Origin: Neisseria polysaccharea ATCC 43768
GTDB lineage: Bacteria > Pseudomonadota > Gammaproteobacteria > Burkholderiales > Neisseriaceae
DNA length: 64,000 nt
NCBI GenBank assembly: GCA_000176735.1
Contig: ADBE01000029.1
Coordinates: forward strand, 1-64,000
Direction of reading: 5' to 3'
Shown here piece after piece: positions 16,603 to 27,299 of the stretch. The notes beneath the pieces were generated by a model, which worked only from the letters and a program-made list of their open reading frames with translations, was not told the DNA's origin and ran no database searches. Positions within the stretch are counted from its first letter, which is position 1. Each line of letters starts with the position of its first letter. The position numbers and the translations under genes are program-made.

Positions 16603-18627
16603 TTATCGGAACAATCCCCAGAAGGTCATGCCGAGCAGTACCAATACGCCGAATACCATAGCGGCGGCGTAGGTATAGATAAAGCCGGTTTGGGCTTTAC
16701 GCACTTGCGCGGCAATTACGCCGACCAGTTTGGCAGAGCCGTTGACGATGCCGTTGTCGATAATGGCGGTATCGCCGACTTTCCAGAAGAAAGTACCCAA
16801 TGCGCGTGTGCCTTTGGCGAAAACGTTGAAATACAGGGCGTCGAGGTAGTATTTGTTTTCAAACAAAACGTAAATCGGACGGAACGTCTGTGCAATTTTC
16901 GCTGGCAGGTGCGGCAGTTTGACGTACAAAAGCCATGCGCTCAACACGCCTGCGATAGCAAGGTAGAGTACAGGCGAATGCAGGCTGTGAGACACCATTG
17001 CCAATGCGCCGTGGAACTCTTCCTTCATGATGTGCATGGTCGGATGCGCGTCGGTATTGACGAAAATCACGTCTTTAAAGAAATCGCCGTAAAGCATAGG
17101 CTCGATGGCAACATAGCCGATGATGACGGACGGGATGGCAAGCAAAATCAGCGGCAGGGTAACAACCAGCGGGCTTTCGTGCGGATTGTCGTTTTTGCCC
17201 AAGCCGTGATGTTCTTCACCATGATGATCGTCATGATGTTCAGGCAGGCTGCGCCATTTCTCTTCGCCGTGGAACACCATAAAGTATTGGCGGAACGCGT
17301 AAAACGCGGTAACGAACACGCTGGCAAGGACGGCAAAATAAGCAAAGCCGCTGCCCGGCAGGGTGCTGTATTTCGCCGCTTCGATAATCGAATCTTTGGA
17401 ATAGAAGCCGGAGAAGAACGGCGTACCGATCAGCGACAAGTTACCGATCAGCATGGTCAGCCAAGTAATCGGCATATATTTTTTCAGGTTGCCCATATGG
17501 CGCATGTCTTGGTCATGGTGCATACCGATAATCGCGCTACCTGCCGCCAAGAACAACAAGGCTTTAAAGAAAGCGTGGGTCATCACATGGAACATCGCCA
17601 CGGAATAGGCAGACGCGCCCAGAGCCACGGTCATGTAGCCCAGTTGCGACAGGGTAGAATACGCAACCACACGTTTGATGTCGTTTTGAATCACGCCCAA
17701 AAAACCCATAAACAGGGCAGTAATCGCACCGATTACCATGATGACAGACAGCGCAGTGCTGCTCATCTCATAAATCGGCGACATGCGCGACACCATGAAC
17801 AGACCCGCCGTAACCATCGTCGCGGCGTGAATCAATGCGGAAATCGGGGTCGGGCCTTCCATCGAATCGGGCAGCCAGACATGCAGCGGGAATTGAGCCG
17901 ATTTACCCATTGCGCCCACAAACAAGAGCAAACAAGTTACGGTAATCAAAGACCATTCCACACCGGGGAAAAGCTGGATGGTGGCATTTTGGACGTTGGG
18001 CAGATAGGCGAATACATCTTGATAGCGCAGGCTGCCGCCGAAATAGGCAAGCACCAAGCCGATACCGAGCAAAAAGCCGAAGTCGCCGACACGGTTGATC
18101 AAAAAGGCTTTCAGGTTGGCAAATGTTGCGCTTGGACGTTTGAAATAGAAACCGATCAAGAGATACGACACCAAACCCACAGCTTCCCAGCCGAAGAAGA
18201 GCTGGATGAAGTTGTTGCTCATAATGAGCATCAACATGCTGAAAGTAAACAAAGAAATGTAGCTGAAGAAGCGTTGGTAGCCGACTTTTTCATCGTGCAT
18301 ATAGCCGATGGTATAGATGTGTACCATCAACGATACGCCGGTGACCACGACCATCATCATCGCCGTCATCGTATCGACCAAGAAGCCGACGGAGAAATCC
18401 AAACCGCCCATCGTCAGCCAGGTATAGACGTTTTCGTCAAACTTGGCGCGGCTGCCGTCGATAAAGCCCCACAGCACATAAGCCGACAACACGGCAGACA
18501 CCGCCACACCGAGTATCGTAACCGTATGCGCGCCGGCACGACCGATTTTGTTGCCGAACAAACCCGCAATCAGCGAGCCTGCCAAAGGCACGAGGGCAAT
18601 GATGAGATATAAAGTCATGTCGTTCAT
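16603..18627 (-). CDS. nuoL: NADH-quinone oxidoreductase subunit L
   Basis: 674 residues, the largest antiporter-like subunit with about 16 helices and the long lateral helix at the C terminus. Landmarks: FFGWEAVGLVSYLLIGFY, AQFPLHVWLPDSMEGPTPISALIHAATMV and KRVVAYSTLSQLGYM. An unusually His-rich cytoplasmic loop (EHHDDHHGEEHHGLG, about residues 465-480) is present, of unknown purpose. Separated from nuoK by fic and an orphan gene. Confidence 0.96.
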   Translation of the reverse strand: MNDMTLYLIIALVPLAGSLIAGLFGNKIGRAGAHTVTILGVAVSAVLSAYVLWGFIDGSRAKFDENVYTWLTMGGLDFSVGFLVDTMTAMMMVVVTGVSLMVHIYTIGYMHDEKVGYQRFFSYISLFTFSMLMLIMSNNFIQLFFGWEAVGLVSYLLIGFYFKRPSATFANLKAFLINRVGDFGFLLGIGLVLAYFGGSLRYQDVFAYLPNVQNATIQLFPGVEWSLITVTCLLLFVGAMGKSAQFPLHVWLPDSMEGPTPISALIHAATMVTAGLFMVSRMSPIYEMSSTALSVIMVIGAITALFMGFLGVIQNDIKRVVAYSTLSQLGYMTVALGASAYSVAMFHVMTHAFFKALLFLAAGSAIIGMHHDQDMRHMGNLKKYMPITWLTMLIGNLSLIGTPFFSGFYSKDSIIEAAKYSTLPGSGFAYFAVLASVFVTAFYAFRQYFMVFHGEEKWRSLPEHHDDHHGEEHHGLGKNDNPHESPLVVTLPLILLAIPSVIIGYVAIEPMLYGDFFKDVIFVNTDAHPTMHIMKEEFHGALAMVSHSLHSPVLYLAIAGVLSAWLLYVKLPHLPAKIAQTFRPIYVLFENKYYLDALYFNVFAKGTRALGTFFWKVGDTAIIDNGIVNGSAKLVGVIAAQVRKAQTGFIYTYAAAMVFGVLVLLGMTFWGLFR

Positions 18628-18675
18628 TTGATTGAATCCGATTGATTTAAAAATCTATGTTTGTTTCGTACAAAA

Positions 18676-19017
18676 TTACTTCGGAAAAACAAATCCAACA
18701 CGCTCCAATCGTTTGCGTGCCACAGCTAATTGCTCTTCAGTAAATAAATCACACCACGGCTTTTGTAACACCAGATATTCCATACTGTATTTCAAGGCGT
18801 GGACTCCGCCACCACTCAGAATCAGCTCTGTAAAACCGGTCTGAGTCTTCTTTTCCCCCGTACTCAATAATTTATCCGCCGCCTCTTTACCACCAAATTC
18901 ATTTACAATTTGTAAAAATCGTGTCGCCTTGTAAGGTTGCGGCAAATTCAAAGCCTCCTGATAAATATTTAACATGGCTTTATGAAATTCTTGTTCTAAC
19001 TGATTTTTATCCATCAT
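18676..19017 (-). CDS. Hypothetical soluble protein inserted before nuoL
   Basis: About 113 residues, helical, with a central GKEAADKLLSTGEKKTQTGF segment and C-terminal EEQLAVARKRLERVGFVFP. The pattern resembles small conserved proteins found beside many restriction and phage-defence genes, but I cannot name the family. AT-rich relative to nuo genes. It is cut off from fic by a hairpin and lies 48 bp before nuoL. Not needed for complex I in other organisms. Confidence 0.75.
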   Translation of the reverse strand: MMDKNQLEQEFHKAMLNIYQEALNLPQPYKATRFLQIVNEFGGKEAADKLLSTGEKKTQTGFTELILSGGGVHALKYSMEYLVLQKPWCDLFTEEQLAVARKRLERVGFVFPK

Positions 19018-19100
19018 TCTTCTTCCAATATTTCAGACCGGATTATTCTTACCCAGAATTTCTTTTCTCATCCGCTCCCGTCTGATCACCTACCGAATCA

Positions 19101-19139
19101 GGTCGTCTGAAACAGTCTGAAATCGCTTTTCAGACGACC
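19101..19139 (-). terminator. Inverted GTCGTCTGAA-type pair after fic
   Basis: GGTCGTCTGAAA and TTTTCAGACGACC around about 15 bp, immediately after the fic stop. A terminator here would split the nuo cluster into nuoA-K-fic and orphan-nuoLMN units. Confidence 0.55.
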
Positions 19140-19140
19140 C

Positions 19141-19716
19141 TCAGCCTTTTTCATACCCTTCGTAATAATACGACTGCTCGATACCTTTAAAGATGATTTC
19201 ACGGTTGTCCACATCGTCGGTCAGGTTGTCCTTTAACAGAAAGCGCAGTTCTAAATCGTTGACGGGGCTGCGTTCCATCGCCTGCAAATACAGGGTTTTG
19301 CTTACATTTTGCCAGTTTACGACTTTTTTCAGGTTTTTCTTCAGCACCAAGTCCAGCCAGATGCGGGTACTTCTGCCATTACCCTCCAAAAACGGATGAG
19401 CAATGTTCATTTCAACATATTTGGCGATGATTTCTTCAAAAGTCCGCTCGGGCATCTGCTCGATTTTAACCAAGGCCTCTTTTAAATACATGGCGTTGGC
19501 AAAACGGAAACCGCCTTTGGAAATGTTGTCTTCCCTGATTTGACCCGCAAAATCATATAAGCCGCCGAACAGGTAACGGTGAATCTGTTGCAGGCCCGCG
19601 GTGGTACCGACTTCGATACGGTCGATGTCGCCGCTTTCAAACAGGCGGCGGGCATTATGCAGGCTTTGTTCGTCTATGGATTTCATCGTTTTTCCTATCG
19701 GGTTTTCAGACGGCAT
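19141..19716 (-). CDS. fic: Class III Fic adenylyltransferase (NmFic)
   Basis: 191 residues. Fic domain with [12 protein letters not shown]; counting from MPSEN the catalytic His is residue 107, and the C-terminal inhibitory motif SYYYEG puts Glu at 186, matching the numbering known for the N. meningitidis Fic protein. Class III Fic enzymes transfer AMP to targets (gyrase/topoisomerase subunits for related toxins) and are held off by their own C-terminal helix and by oligomerisation, with release after automodification. The MPSEN start is encoded by a DUS; AGGAA is better placed for Met11 (19686), so the cellular protein may be 181 residues. Inserted between nuoK and nuoL. Confidence 0.93.
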   Translation of the reverse strand: MPSENPIGKTMKSIDEQSLHNARRLFESGDIDRIEVGTTAGLQQIHRYLFGGLYDFAGQIREDNISKGGFRFANAMYLKEALVKIEQMPERTFEEIIAKYVEMNIAHPFLEGNGRSTRIWLDLVLKKNLKKVVNWQNVSKTLYLQAMERSPVNDLELRFLLKDNLTDDVDNREIIFKGIEQSYYYEGYEKG

Positions 19717-19749
19717 CGGTGTCTTGTCAGGTCTCGACCCAACCTACCT

Positions 19750-20055
19750 TTACCCTTTCAACTCATCCAAATCGGCAACGTTGATTGTTTGTCGGTTGCG
19801 GTACACCAGCACCATAATCGCCAAACCGATGGCAGATTCGGCAGCGGCAACGGTCAATACGAAGAATACGAAAATTTGTCCGGCAGTATCGCCCAAATGT
19901 TGCGAGAAGGCGATAAAGTTGAAGTTCACCGCCAAAAGCATCAGCTCGATGGACATCAGCAATACCAGCACGTTTTTACGGTTCATGAAGATACCCATTG
20001 CGCTGATACCGAACAGGAGCGCACCCAATACCAGATAATGCGTCAAGGTAATCAT
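19750..20055 (-). CDS. nuoK: NADH-quinone oxidoreductase subunit K
   Basis: 101 residues, three membrane helices. The two buried glutamates of the family are visible in [15 protein letters not shown] and [14 protein letters not shown]. Overlaps the nuoJ stop by 4 bp (ATGA coupling). Confidence 0.96.
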
Positions 20056-20723
20056 GCTTTGCCCTCCCCTTCCGGCTTGAGGCCGTCTGAAACTTCGCTT
20101 TCTTCGGCAGATTCAACTTGCGGTTTGACCGCTTCCATTTTCACCAGACGCATACGGCCTTGATCGGCGCGTACTTTAACTTGGTCGGCAGGATCCATAC
20201 GTTTCGGATTGGTGGTTTTACGGTGAACCAATGCAATCGCGGCCACCATACCCAACAGCAGCAATACCGCCGCCAATTCAAACGGCAACAGGTAATCGGT
20301 ATAAATACGGCTGCCCAAATCGCGGATATTGTTGTAATCGGCAGGAATGTCTTTCATCAGACCAAATGCGGCCAGGTCGGTTTTCGGGTTGACCAAAATC
20401 AGGATCAGGGCAACCGCCAACAATGTGCCGACCACGCCGGCAACAGGCGCATGACGCCAGAAACCGGCGCGCATTTCTTCAATGTCGATGTTCAACATCA
20501 TCACAACGAACAGGAACAACACCATCACTGCGCCGACGTAAACCACCACCAGCGTCACACCCAAAAACTCAGCCTGCATCAGCATCCAAAGCATCGCACT
20601 CACGCAGAAGGTCAGCACCAGATGCAAAGCTGCGTGAACAGGGTTTTTAGCGGTAACGGTACGAACCGCACCGTACAAAACGATGGCGGCAAGAATATAG
20701 AACAGAATCGCGGAAAAAGTCAT
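20052..20723 (-). CDS. nuoJ: NADH-quinone oxidoreductase subunit J
   Basis: 223 residues with five helices and the [20 protein letters not shown] segment (pi-bulge helix of the family). The C-terminal tail of about 60 residues is hydrophilic and acidic and contains a DUS-encoded stretch ([11 protein letters not shown]), longer than in many homologues. Coupled to nuoK. Confidence 0.95.
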
Positions 20724-20734
20724 TCGTCTGCTCC

Positions 20735-21214
20735 TTAACGATACGGCGCGTCAGCGGCTTTGCGTTTGGCGATTTCAGCTTCGTATTTGTCGCCAATGGC
20801 CAAAAGAATCGGCTTGGTCATGTGCAAATCGCCTTTTTTCTCGCCGTGGTATTCAAAAATATGCGTTTCCACAATCGCATCAGTCGGACACGCCTCTTCG
20901 CAGAAGCCGCAGAAGATGCACTTGGTCAGGTCGATGTCGTAACGTTTGGTACGGCGGGTACCGTCTTCGCGTTCTTCCGATTCGATGTTAATCGCCATTG
21001 CCGGACAAACTGCCTCGCACAATTTACACGCAATACAGCGCTCTTCGCCGTTCGGATAACGACGTTGCGCGTGCAGGCCTCGGAAACGCACGGATTGCGG
21101 CGTTTTCTCTTCGGGGAAATAAATTGTATCTTTGCGGGCAAAAAAGTTTTTGAGCGTTACGCCCAAGCCTTTTACCAATTCGCCAAGCAGAAAGGTTTTT
21201 ACTAAGTTAGCCAT
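20735..21214 (-). CDS. nuoI: NADH-quinone oxidoreductase subunit I
   Basis: 159 residues. Ferredoxin-like subunit carrying two [4Fe-4S] clusters: [12 protein letters not shown] and [17 protein letters not shown]. It passes electrons to NuoB in the peripheral arm. Start at MANLVKTF; five more in-frame residues upstream are possible. Confidence 0.96.
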   Translation of the reverse strand: MANLVKTFLLGELVKGLGVTLKNFFARKDTIYFPEEKTPQSVRFRGLHAQRRYPNGEERCIACKLCEAVCPAMAINIESEEREDGTRRTKRYDIDLTKCIFCGFCEEACPTDAIVETHIFEYHGEKKGDLHMTKPILLAIGDKYEAEIAKRKAADAPYR

Positions 21215-21294
21215 ATTATGTTCCCTCAAAACAGGGATTTCGTTAGGTATTCAAAATCGCTTTGTTCAGACGGCCTCAAGATGCCGTTTGAAAC

Positions 21295-22371
21295 TTATTT
21301 CCACAAATTCAGCGGCGAAATCATCCACATGCCCAAAATCACGATGTAGGCGAAGCCGATCGGAATCAGCACTTTCCAGCCCAAACGCATGATTTGGTCG
21401 TAACGGTAGCGTGGGAAGGTTGCACGGATCCACAGATACCAGTACAGCACTGCCGCCATTTTCACGAACATCCAGAATGCGGAAGGCGTACCGATAAAGC
21501 CCCAGCTTTGCGGGAACGGAGACAACCAGCCGCCGAGGAACATCAACGATGTCAGCGCGGCAATCAGAATCATGAAAATGTATTCGGCAAGGAAGAACAG
21601 CGCGAATGCGAAGCCGGAATATTCGACGTGGTGTCCGGCAACGATTTCGGATTCGCCCTCTGCCACGTCAAACGGTGCGCGGTTGGTTTCGGCAACGGCG
21701 GAAATCAGATAGACGATGAAGATTGGGAAGAGCGGCAGCCAGTTCCAAGAGAATACCGAACCGCCGGCAATACCTTTGGCTTGTGCGGCAACGATGTCGG
21801 AGAAGTTCATGCTGCCCGACACCATCACGACGCACACCAGCGCGGCACTCATGGCGATTTCGTAGGAAATGCTTTGCGCGGAAGCACGCATTGCGCCCAA
21901 GAACGAATATTTGGAGTTGGAAGCCCAGCCCGCGATGATCACGCCGTAAACCGACAGCGAGGTAATCATCAGGATATACAAAAGGCCGATATTGATGTTG
22001 GTCAGCACCCATTCTTCGTTGAACGGAATCACTGCCCACGCCGCGAAAGACGGTGCAAGCGACATAATCGGGCCGATATAGAACAGGGCTTTGTTTGACA
22101 GCTTCGGACGGGTTACTTCTTTAAACAAGAGTTTGAACACGTCGGCAAACGGCTGAATCAGACCCCACGGGCCGGTTACGTTCGGGCCGACGCGAAGCTG
22201 CATAAAGCCGATGACTTTACGTTCGAAATAAGTCAGGTAGGCGACGGTCAGAATCAGCGGAATCAGGATAATCACGATTTTGACGATGACGGATACCACC
22301 AAGCCTACGGTGATGCCCAAATCGCCCAGACCGAGCGTTGCGGCAAAGAGGTTTTGGAACCATTCTTGCAT
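21295..22371 (-). CDS. nuoH: NADH-quinone oxidoreductase subunit H
   Basis: About 358 residues, eight helices. Shapes the quinone chamber at the arm junction: [55 protein letters not shown] and [17 protein letters not shown]. Its ATG lies next to the nuoG stop. Confidence 0.96.
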   Translation of the reverse strand: MQEWFQNLFAATLGLGDLGITVGLVVSVIVKIVIILIPLILTVAYLTYFERKVIGFMQLRVGPNVTGPWGLIQPFADVFKLLFKEVTRPKLSNKALFYIGPIMSLAPSFAAWAVIPFNEEWVLTNINIGLLYILMITSLSVYGVIIAGWASNSKYSFLGAMRASAQSISYEIAMSAALVCVVMVSGSMNFSDIVAAQAKGIAGGSVFSWNWLPLFPIFIVYLISAVAETNRAPFDVAEGESEIVAGHHVEYSGFAFALFFLAEYIFMILIAALTSLMFLGGWLSPFPQSWGFIGTPSAFWMFVKMAAVLYWYLWIRATFPRYRYDQIMRLGWKVLIPIGFAYIVILGMWMISPLNLWK

Positions 22372-22373
22372 GA

Positions 22374-24635
22374 TCAAGCTCCCGCCAGTTCAATAGTGTC
22401 CATCAACGCACCCAGCGCGGCATTTTCGGTATGCAGCGGCAGATGCACCACGTTTTCAGGCAGTCCGGCATCGGCTTTGACCATCACGGACACGCCTGCC
22501 CCGTTTTGTTTGGCGACGGCGGTTTGCCCGTCTTGCAGACCCAAGCGCGCCAAAGTGTTCGGATTTACACGCGCGGCAGGCACGGCGGCATGGCCGGTTT
22601 CTTGCAGCGGCGCGGAACGGCGCACGATGGCATCGGTGTGATAGATGCCCACTCCGCCCACACGCACGAGGCGGCTTGATGCCGTCTGAAAATCTTTTTG
22701 AGTCGAAGACACGCGGTTGTCCAGTTTGGACGGCAGGCTTTCCACGTCCAGCGCGTCTTTCAGAATCGCGGCGGTATCGTGGTATTCAAAACCTTGCAGG
22801 TCAAACAGGTTGCCCAATACGCGCAACACTTTCCACAGCGGACGCGAGTCGCCGAAGCCTTGTACCACGCCGTGGAAGGATTGCAGACGGCCTTCCATAT
22901 TGATGAAGCTGCCTGATGTTTCGGTAAACGGCGCAATCGGCAGCAATACGTCGCACACATCCAGCAGCGTTTTGCTGACAAACGGTGTAAACGCCATCAC
23001 GCTTTTCGCCTGTTTCAACGCGGCTACGGCTTTTGCACCGTCAACCGTATCGATTTCAGGCTCAACGTTGAGCAGCAAGACTGCCTGTTTCGGCGCATTT
23101 GCCATTTCGGTAACGCTCTCACCTGAGTTCACGCCCAATACGTCCGCACCGACGCTGTTGGCGGCTTGCGGCAAAATACCCAGTACCGCGCCGGTTGCAT
23201 CCGCCAGCTCTTGCGCGGCGGTATAAATGGCGGCGTAATCAGGATGGTTTTGCACTTCCGCGCCCAAAATCACCGCTGCTTTTTCAGCGTTTTTCAGGCT
23301 GGCGGTAACGGCGTGTTCCGCATTGGCAGACAAGTTTTTCAGACGGCCTGCCCACTCGTCGGGATGTGCGGCTTCTTGAGACAGAAGCGGCATAAACAAT
23401 TCTTCTTTACTGCTGGCCAATACGCTCAAGGCCATACGGTCTTTGGCGGCACGGCGCAGGCGGGCGGTCAGGAGCGGCTGTTCTTTGCGCAAGTTCGCGC
23501 CGACTACCAATACGGCATCGTTGTCAGCCAGAGATTCAATGCTTTGTCCCAACCATTGCGCACCTTTAAGGCCGTCTGAAAGACGTTTGTCTTGTTGGCG
23601 CAAACGGGTGGCAAAGTTTTTAACACCCAAGCCGTCGGCGAGTTTCTTCGCCAAATACAGCTCTTCAACCGTATTCATCGGGTTCGCCCAAATGCCGACT
23701 TGGTTTTGGTTGCCGTCTTTGGCGATACATTCAATCGCGCTGCGGACATATTCCAACGCGGTTTTCCAATCCACGTCCATCCACTCGCCGCCCTGTTTGA
23801 TTTTCGGGTTTTTCAGACGGCTTTCATGATACAGGCCTTCATAGGCGAAACGGTCGCGGTCGGACAACCAGCATTCGTTAATCGCTTCGTTTTCCAGCGG
23901 CAGCACGCGGCGGACGGTATGGTCTTTGGTTTGTACAATCAGGTTACTGCCCAAAGCGTCATGGGCGGAAACGGATTTGCGGCGATTCAATTCCCAAGTA
24001 CGCGCGTTGAAGCGGAACGGTTTGCTGGTCAATGCGCCGACAGGACACAAATCGATGACGTTGCCTGACAATTCGGTTTCCACCGCTTTGCCGATAAAGG
24101 GCATGATTTCGGAGTGTTCACCACGATTCACCATCGCAATTTCCTGCAAGCCGGCGATTTCTTCGGTGAAACGTACGCAGCGGGTACAGTGGATACAACG
24201 GCTCATTTCCTCGGCGGAAACCAAAGGACCCATGTCCTTGCCGACGACGGAACGTTTTTCTTCGGTATAACGGCTGGTGGTTTTGCCGTAGCCCATCGCC
24301 AAATCCTGCAACTGGCATTCACCGCCTTGGTCGCAGGTCGGACAGTCAAGCGGATGGTTGATGAGCAGGAACTCCATCACGCCTTCTTGCGCCTCTCGGG
24401 CTTTTGCCGAATGCGTACGCACAATCATGCCGTCTGTAACCGGCGTGGCACAGGCGGGCAGAGGTTTGGGGGCTTTTTCCACGTCCACCAAACACATACG
24501 GCAGTTGGCGGCGATGGAAAGTTTTTTGTGGTAACAGAAATGCGGGATATAAGTACCGAGCTTGTGCGCGGCTTCAATTACCGTCGCGCCCTGCTCCACA
24601 GATACCTGTTTGCCGTCGATTTCGATTTGTAACAT
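22374..24635 (-). CDS. nuoG: NADH-quinone oxidoreductase subunit G
   Basis: 753 residues. N-terminal [2Fe-2S] ferredoxin domain ([15 protein letters not shown]), His-Cys [4Fe-4S] motif ([18 protein letters not shown]), further 4Fe-4S cysteines ([10 protein letters not shown]) and a long molybdopterin oxidoreductase-like domain without catalytic role. Electron wire of the peripheral arm. Length is within the usual range. Confidence 0.95.
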   Translation of the reverse strand: MLQIEIDGKQVSVEQGATVIEAAHKLGTYIPHFCYHKKLSIAANCRMCLVDVEKAPKPLPACATPVTDGMIVRTHSAKAREAQEGVMEFLLINHPLDCPTCDQGGECQLQDLAMGYGKTTSRYTEEKRSVVGKDMGPLVSAEEMSRCIHCTRCVRFTEEIAGLQEIAMVNRGEHSEIMPFIGKAVETELSGNVIDLCPVGALTSKPFRFNARTWELNRRKSVSAHDALGSNLIVQTKDHTVRRVLPLENEAINECWLSDRDRFAYEGLYHESRLKNPKIKQGGEWMDVDWKTALEYVRSAIECIAKDGNQNQVGIWANPMNTVEELYLAKKLADGLGVKNFATRLRQQDKRLSDGLKGAQWLGQSIESLADNDAVLVVGANLRKEQPLLTARLRRAAKDRMALSVLASSKEELFMPLLSQEAAHPDEWAGRLKNLSANAEHAVTASLKNAEKAAVILGAEVQNHPDYAAIYTAAQELADATGAVLGILPQAANSVGADVLGVNSGESVTEMANAPKQAVLLLNVEPEIDTVDGAKAVAALKQAKSVMAFTPFVSKTLLDVCDVLLPIAPFTETSGSFINMEGRLQSFHGVVQGFGDSRPLWKVLRVLGNLFDLQGFEYHDTAAILKDALDVESLPSKLDNRVSSTQKDFQTASSRLVRVGGVGIYHTDAIVRRSAPLQETGHAAVPAARVNPNTLARLGLQDGQTAVAKQNGAGVSVMVKADAGLPENVVHLPLHTENAALGALMDTIELAGA

Positions 24636-24693
24636 GGTTCGTTCCTAGTTACGGGTATTTGATAAATCATTCTTTTGGATGCCGTCTGAAAAC

Positions 24694-25989
24694 TCAGCAC
24701 CACTTATTCGGCTTCATCGGCCCACCGTGTTCGATGTAATGCACAAACTCATCACGGAAATGCTTGGTAAAGCTGCGGACGGGGAAGACGGCGGCATCGG
24801 CGAGGGCGCAGATGGTGCGGCCTGCCATTTGGTTACCGATAGAATCCAGCAGATCCAAGTCTTCCATGCGGCCTTTGCCTTCTACAATGCGGTGGACGAT
24901 GCGGTAGAGCCAGCCCGTACCTTCACGACAAGGCGTACATTGGCCGCAAGACTCGTCATAGTAGAAGTAGCTCAGACGCTCAAGGGCTTTGACCATGCAC
25001 ACGTCTTCGTCCATCACGATAATCGCGCCGGAACCGAGCATCGAGCCTGCTTTGGAAATCGAGTCATAGTCCATATTGGTCTGCATCATGATATCGGCAG
25101 GCAATACGGGTGCGGACGAACCGCCGGGAATAACGGCTTTAAGTTTTTTACCGCCGCGCATACCGCCCGCCATTTTCAAGACTTCGGCAAACGGCGTACC
25201 CAATGGCACTTCATAGTTGCCCGGACGCTCGACATGGCCGGAAATACAGAACAATTTGGTACCGCCTGCATTCGGAATACCTTTATCGGCAAATGCCTGT
25301 CCGCCGTCACGGATAATGAATGGAACGGAGGAGAACGTTTCGGTATTGTTGATGGTAGTCGGTTTGCCGTACAGGCCGAACGAAGCAGGGAACGGCGGTT
25401 TAAAGCGCGGCTGGCCTTTTTTGCCTTCCAGCGATTCGAGCAATGCGGTTTCTTCGCCGCAAATATATGCGCCGTAGCCGTGGTGGGCGAAGAGTTCGAA
25501 TTCAAAATCCGAACCCAGAATATTTTTACCCAAAAAGCCTGCGGCACGCGCCTGCTCCAAAGCGGCCTCAAAGCGTTGGTAGCCTTCAAAAATTTCGCCG
25601 TGGATATAGTTGTAACCGGCTTTCGCACCCATCGCGTAACCGGCGATAATCATGCCTTCAATCAGAGCATGAGGATTGAACATGATGATGTCGCGGTCTT
25701 TAAATGTACCCGGCTCGCCTTCGTCGGTGTTGCAAACGACGTATTTTTCGCCCGGGAAAGAACGGGGCATAAAGCTCCATTTCAAACCGGTCGGGAATCC
25801 CGCACCGCCACGCCCGCGCAAGCCGGAGGTTTTGACTTCATCAATCACATCGATTTGCGAGATGTTTTCGGACAGGATTTTACGCAGGGCGGTATAGCCG
25901 CCACGTTTGACGTATTCGTCCAATGTCCAACAATCGGGATTGGCGGTATCCACTTGGTCAAAAATCACGCCTGATTGGTAAATAGCCAT
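24694..25989 (-). CDS. nuoF: NADH-quinone oxidoreductase subunit F
   Basis: 431 residues. Binds NADH and [16 protein letters not shown] and [20 protein letters not shown] are the nucleotide loops, and [15 protein letters not shown] ligates the [4Fe-4S] cluster. Entry point of electrons into complex I. Preceded by the accessory cold-shock-type gene rather than directly by nuoE. Confidence 0.97.
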   Translation of the reverse strand: MAIYQSGVIFDQVDTANPDCWTLDEYVKRGGYTALRKILSENISQIDVIDEVKTSGLRGRGGAGFPTGLKWSFMPRSFPGEKYVVCNTDEGEPGTFKDRDIIMFNPHALIEGMIIAGYAMGAKAGYNYIHGEIFEGYQRFEAALEQARAAGFLGKNILGSDFEFELFAHHGYGAYICGEETALLESLEGKKGQPRFKPPFPASFGLYGKPTTINNTETFSSVPFIIRDGGQAFADKGIPNAGGTKLFCISGHVERPGNYEVPLGTPFAEVLKMAGGMRGGKKLKAVIPGGSSAPVLPADIMMQTNMDYDSISKAGSMLGSGAIIVMDEDVCMVKALERLSYFYYDESCGQCTPCREGTGWLYRIVHRIVEGKGRMEDLDLLDSIGNQMAGRTICALADAAVFPVRSFTKHFRDEFVHYIEHGGPMKPNKWC

Positions 25990-26049
25990 TTTTGGTGTGC
26001 CTGTTTGTTTTCGTATCGTTTGCAGCTGCCTGCCGTCTCAATGTTCCTG

Positions 26050-26090
26050 ATGCCGTCTGAAACGGTTCGTCTGTTTTCAGACGGCATTTT
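26050..26090 (-). terminator. Inverted DUS pair between accessory gene and nuoF
   Basis: ATGCCGTCTGAA and TTCAGACGGCAT flank 17 bp and end in TTTT on the plus strand. It sits after the accessory gene in the nuo reading direction and could lower read-through into nuoF. Confidence 0.55.
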
Positions 26091-26148
26091 CCTGTCTTCG
26101 TTTAATCTGAACCAAACCTGCGTTTGTTCTTCCCGTCATCAATCAAAA

Positions 26149-26724
26149 TTACCATCCGCTGCACATATTTTCACACGGAATGCCGTCGCCATCGCCGTCC
26201 ATCTTGGTATCGGAACAGTTCCTCACAAACCATTTGGCTTCTTCGCACGAAGTCATTTGTGAGCAATATTGCCTGCCGTCGCAACGGTATGGGCTGCTGT
26301 CGGGCTGCTGCCGTTTTATTTCGGGCAATACTTGCGTTTTAACCGGCGTATTTTCCTGTTTCGGAGTCAGCTTCTCTGACGCATATTGATACGCCTTATA
26401 GCCGATTACCGAAACAAGCAGCAAACCGACCGACAAAGACAGCACAACCTGAACAATCGAAGTGGGAGATTCCTCGTCTTTTCGATGTTTCTTGCGGTAT
26501 ACGGGAGAAACTGCACGCTCCCGATTCAGATAGCGTATCTGTTTTGCAGAAAATCTTCCCTTGCCATCTGAAACCACTTCAAAAGAAACCTGCTCGTCAA
26601 GCCCGGGCCGCGGATTTCTTTGCAGGAAGTCGGAAATATGGCAGAAAATTTCTTTGTTACCGCCATCTATCCGTATAAAACCATAACCTTTTTCGTCATC
26701 CCACTTGACGATTACCCCTCTCAT
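26149..26724 (-). CDS. Cold-shock domain, membrane segment and excalibur domain protein
   Basis: 191 residues in three parts. Residues 1-70 are a cold-shock-like OB fold (GVIVKWDDEKGYGFIRIDG, EIFCHISDF). Residues about 90-115 form a membrane helix (VVLSLSVGLLLVSVIGYKAY). Residues about 148-191 are an excalibur calcium-binding domain (CEEAKWFVRNC, DGDGDGIPCENMC). The nucleic-acid part would be cytoplasmic and the calcium part periplasmic. No complex I role is known. The Shine-Dalgarno lies in an A6G6 tract. Flanked by DUS hairpin on the nuoF side. Confidence 0.85.
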   Translation of the reverse strand: MRGVIVKWDDEKGYGFIRIDGGNKEIFCHISDFLQRNPRPGLDEQVSFEVVSDGKGRFSAKQIRYLNRERAVSPVYRKKHRKDEESPTSIVQVVLSLSVGLLLVSVIGYKAYQYASEKLTPKQENTPVKTQVLPEIKRQQPDSSPYRCDGRQYCSQMTSCEEAKWFVRNCSDTKMDGDGDGIPCENMCSGW

Positions 26725-26825
26725 GAAGCACTCCCCCCTTTTTTATTGTTACTTTTTAAAATCACAATTTAGAATTTTGGAATAACCAGTTAAGTTTGAT
26801 CACAAACCTAATGTGTTCAGACAAT

Positions 26826-27299
26826 CTATTCTAATTCTGCTAATTTTTTCTCAATCGCCTCTTCAGTCATAAAGCTGCACATGCTGTGGTTGTTGACCAG
26901 CATGACCGGAGCATCGCCGCACGCGCCCATGCATTCGCCTTCGACAAGGGTGAATTTGCCGTCGGGCGTAGTTTCGCCGTAGCCGATACCGAGTTTTTTC
27001 TTCAGGTATTCGCCGGTATCCATGCCGCCACGCAGGGCACAGGGCAGGTTGGTACAAACGGTCAGTTTGTATTTGCCGACGGGCTCAAGGTCGTACATAT
27101 TGTAGAAAGTAGCGACTTCGTAGGCTTGTGCAGGCGAGATGCCGATATAGTCTGCAACAAAGGCGATGGTCTCGGGAGCAAGCCAGCCTTTTTCGGTTTG
27201 GGCGATACGCAACGCGCCCATGATGGCGGAACGGCGTTGGTCGGCAGGATATTTTGCCAACTCAATATCAATTTGTTTTAAGGATTCTGCGGATAACAT
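26826..27299 (-). CDS. nuoE: NADH-quinone oxidoreductase subunit E
   Basis: 157 residues, thioredoxin-like [2Fe-2S] subunit: CTNLPCALRGG and GECMGACGDAPVMLVN supply the four cysteines. Works with NuoF in NADH oxidation. The ATG overlaps the nuoD stop by one base (TAATG). Confidence 0.96.
   Translation of the reverse strand: MLSAESLKQIDIELAKYPADQRRSAIMGALRIAQTEKGWLAPETIAFVADYIGISPAQAYEVATFYNMYDLEPVGKYKLTVCTNLPCALRGGMDTGEYLKKKLGIGYGETTPDGKFTLVEGECMGACGDAPVMLVNNHSMCSFMTEEAIEKKLAELE

Noticed and set aside
16537-18612. A 691-codon open frame on the plus strand opposite nuoL
   Set aside because: It mirrors nuoL on the other strand; its His/Gln/Arg-rich protein has no domains and the nuoL frame has clear complex I motifs.
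18676-19017. The orphan gene beside fic as its antitoxin
   Set aside because: NmFic is a class III enzyme with its own C-terminal inhibitory helix (SYYYEG), the orphan lacks the antitoxin motif and a hairpin separates the two.
24679-25974. Long open frame opposite nuoF
   Set aside because: Antisense shadow caused by codon bias in nuoF; no signal or motif of its own.
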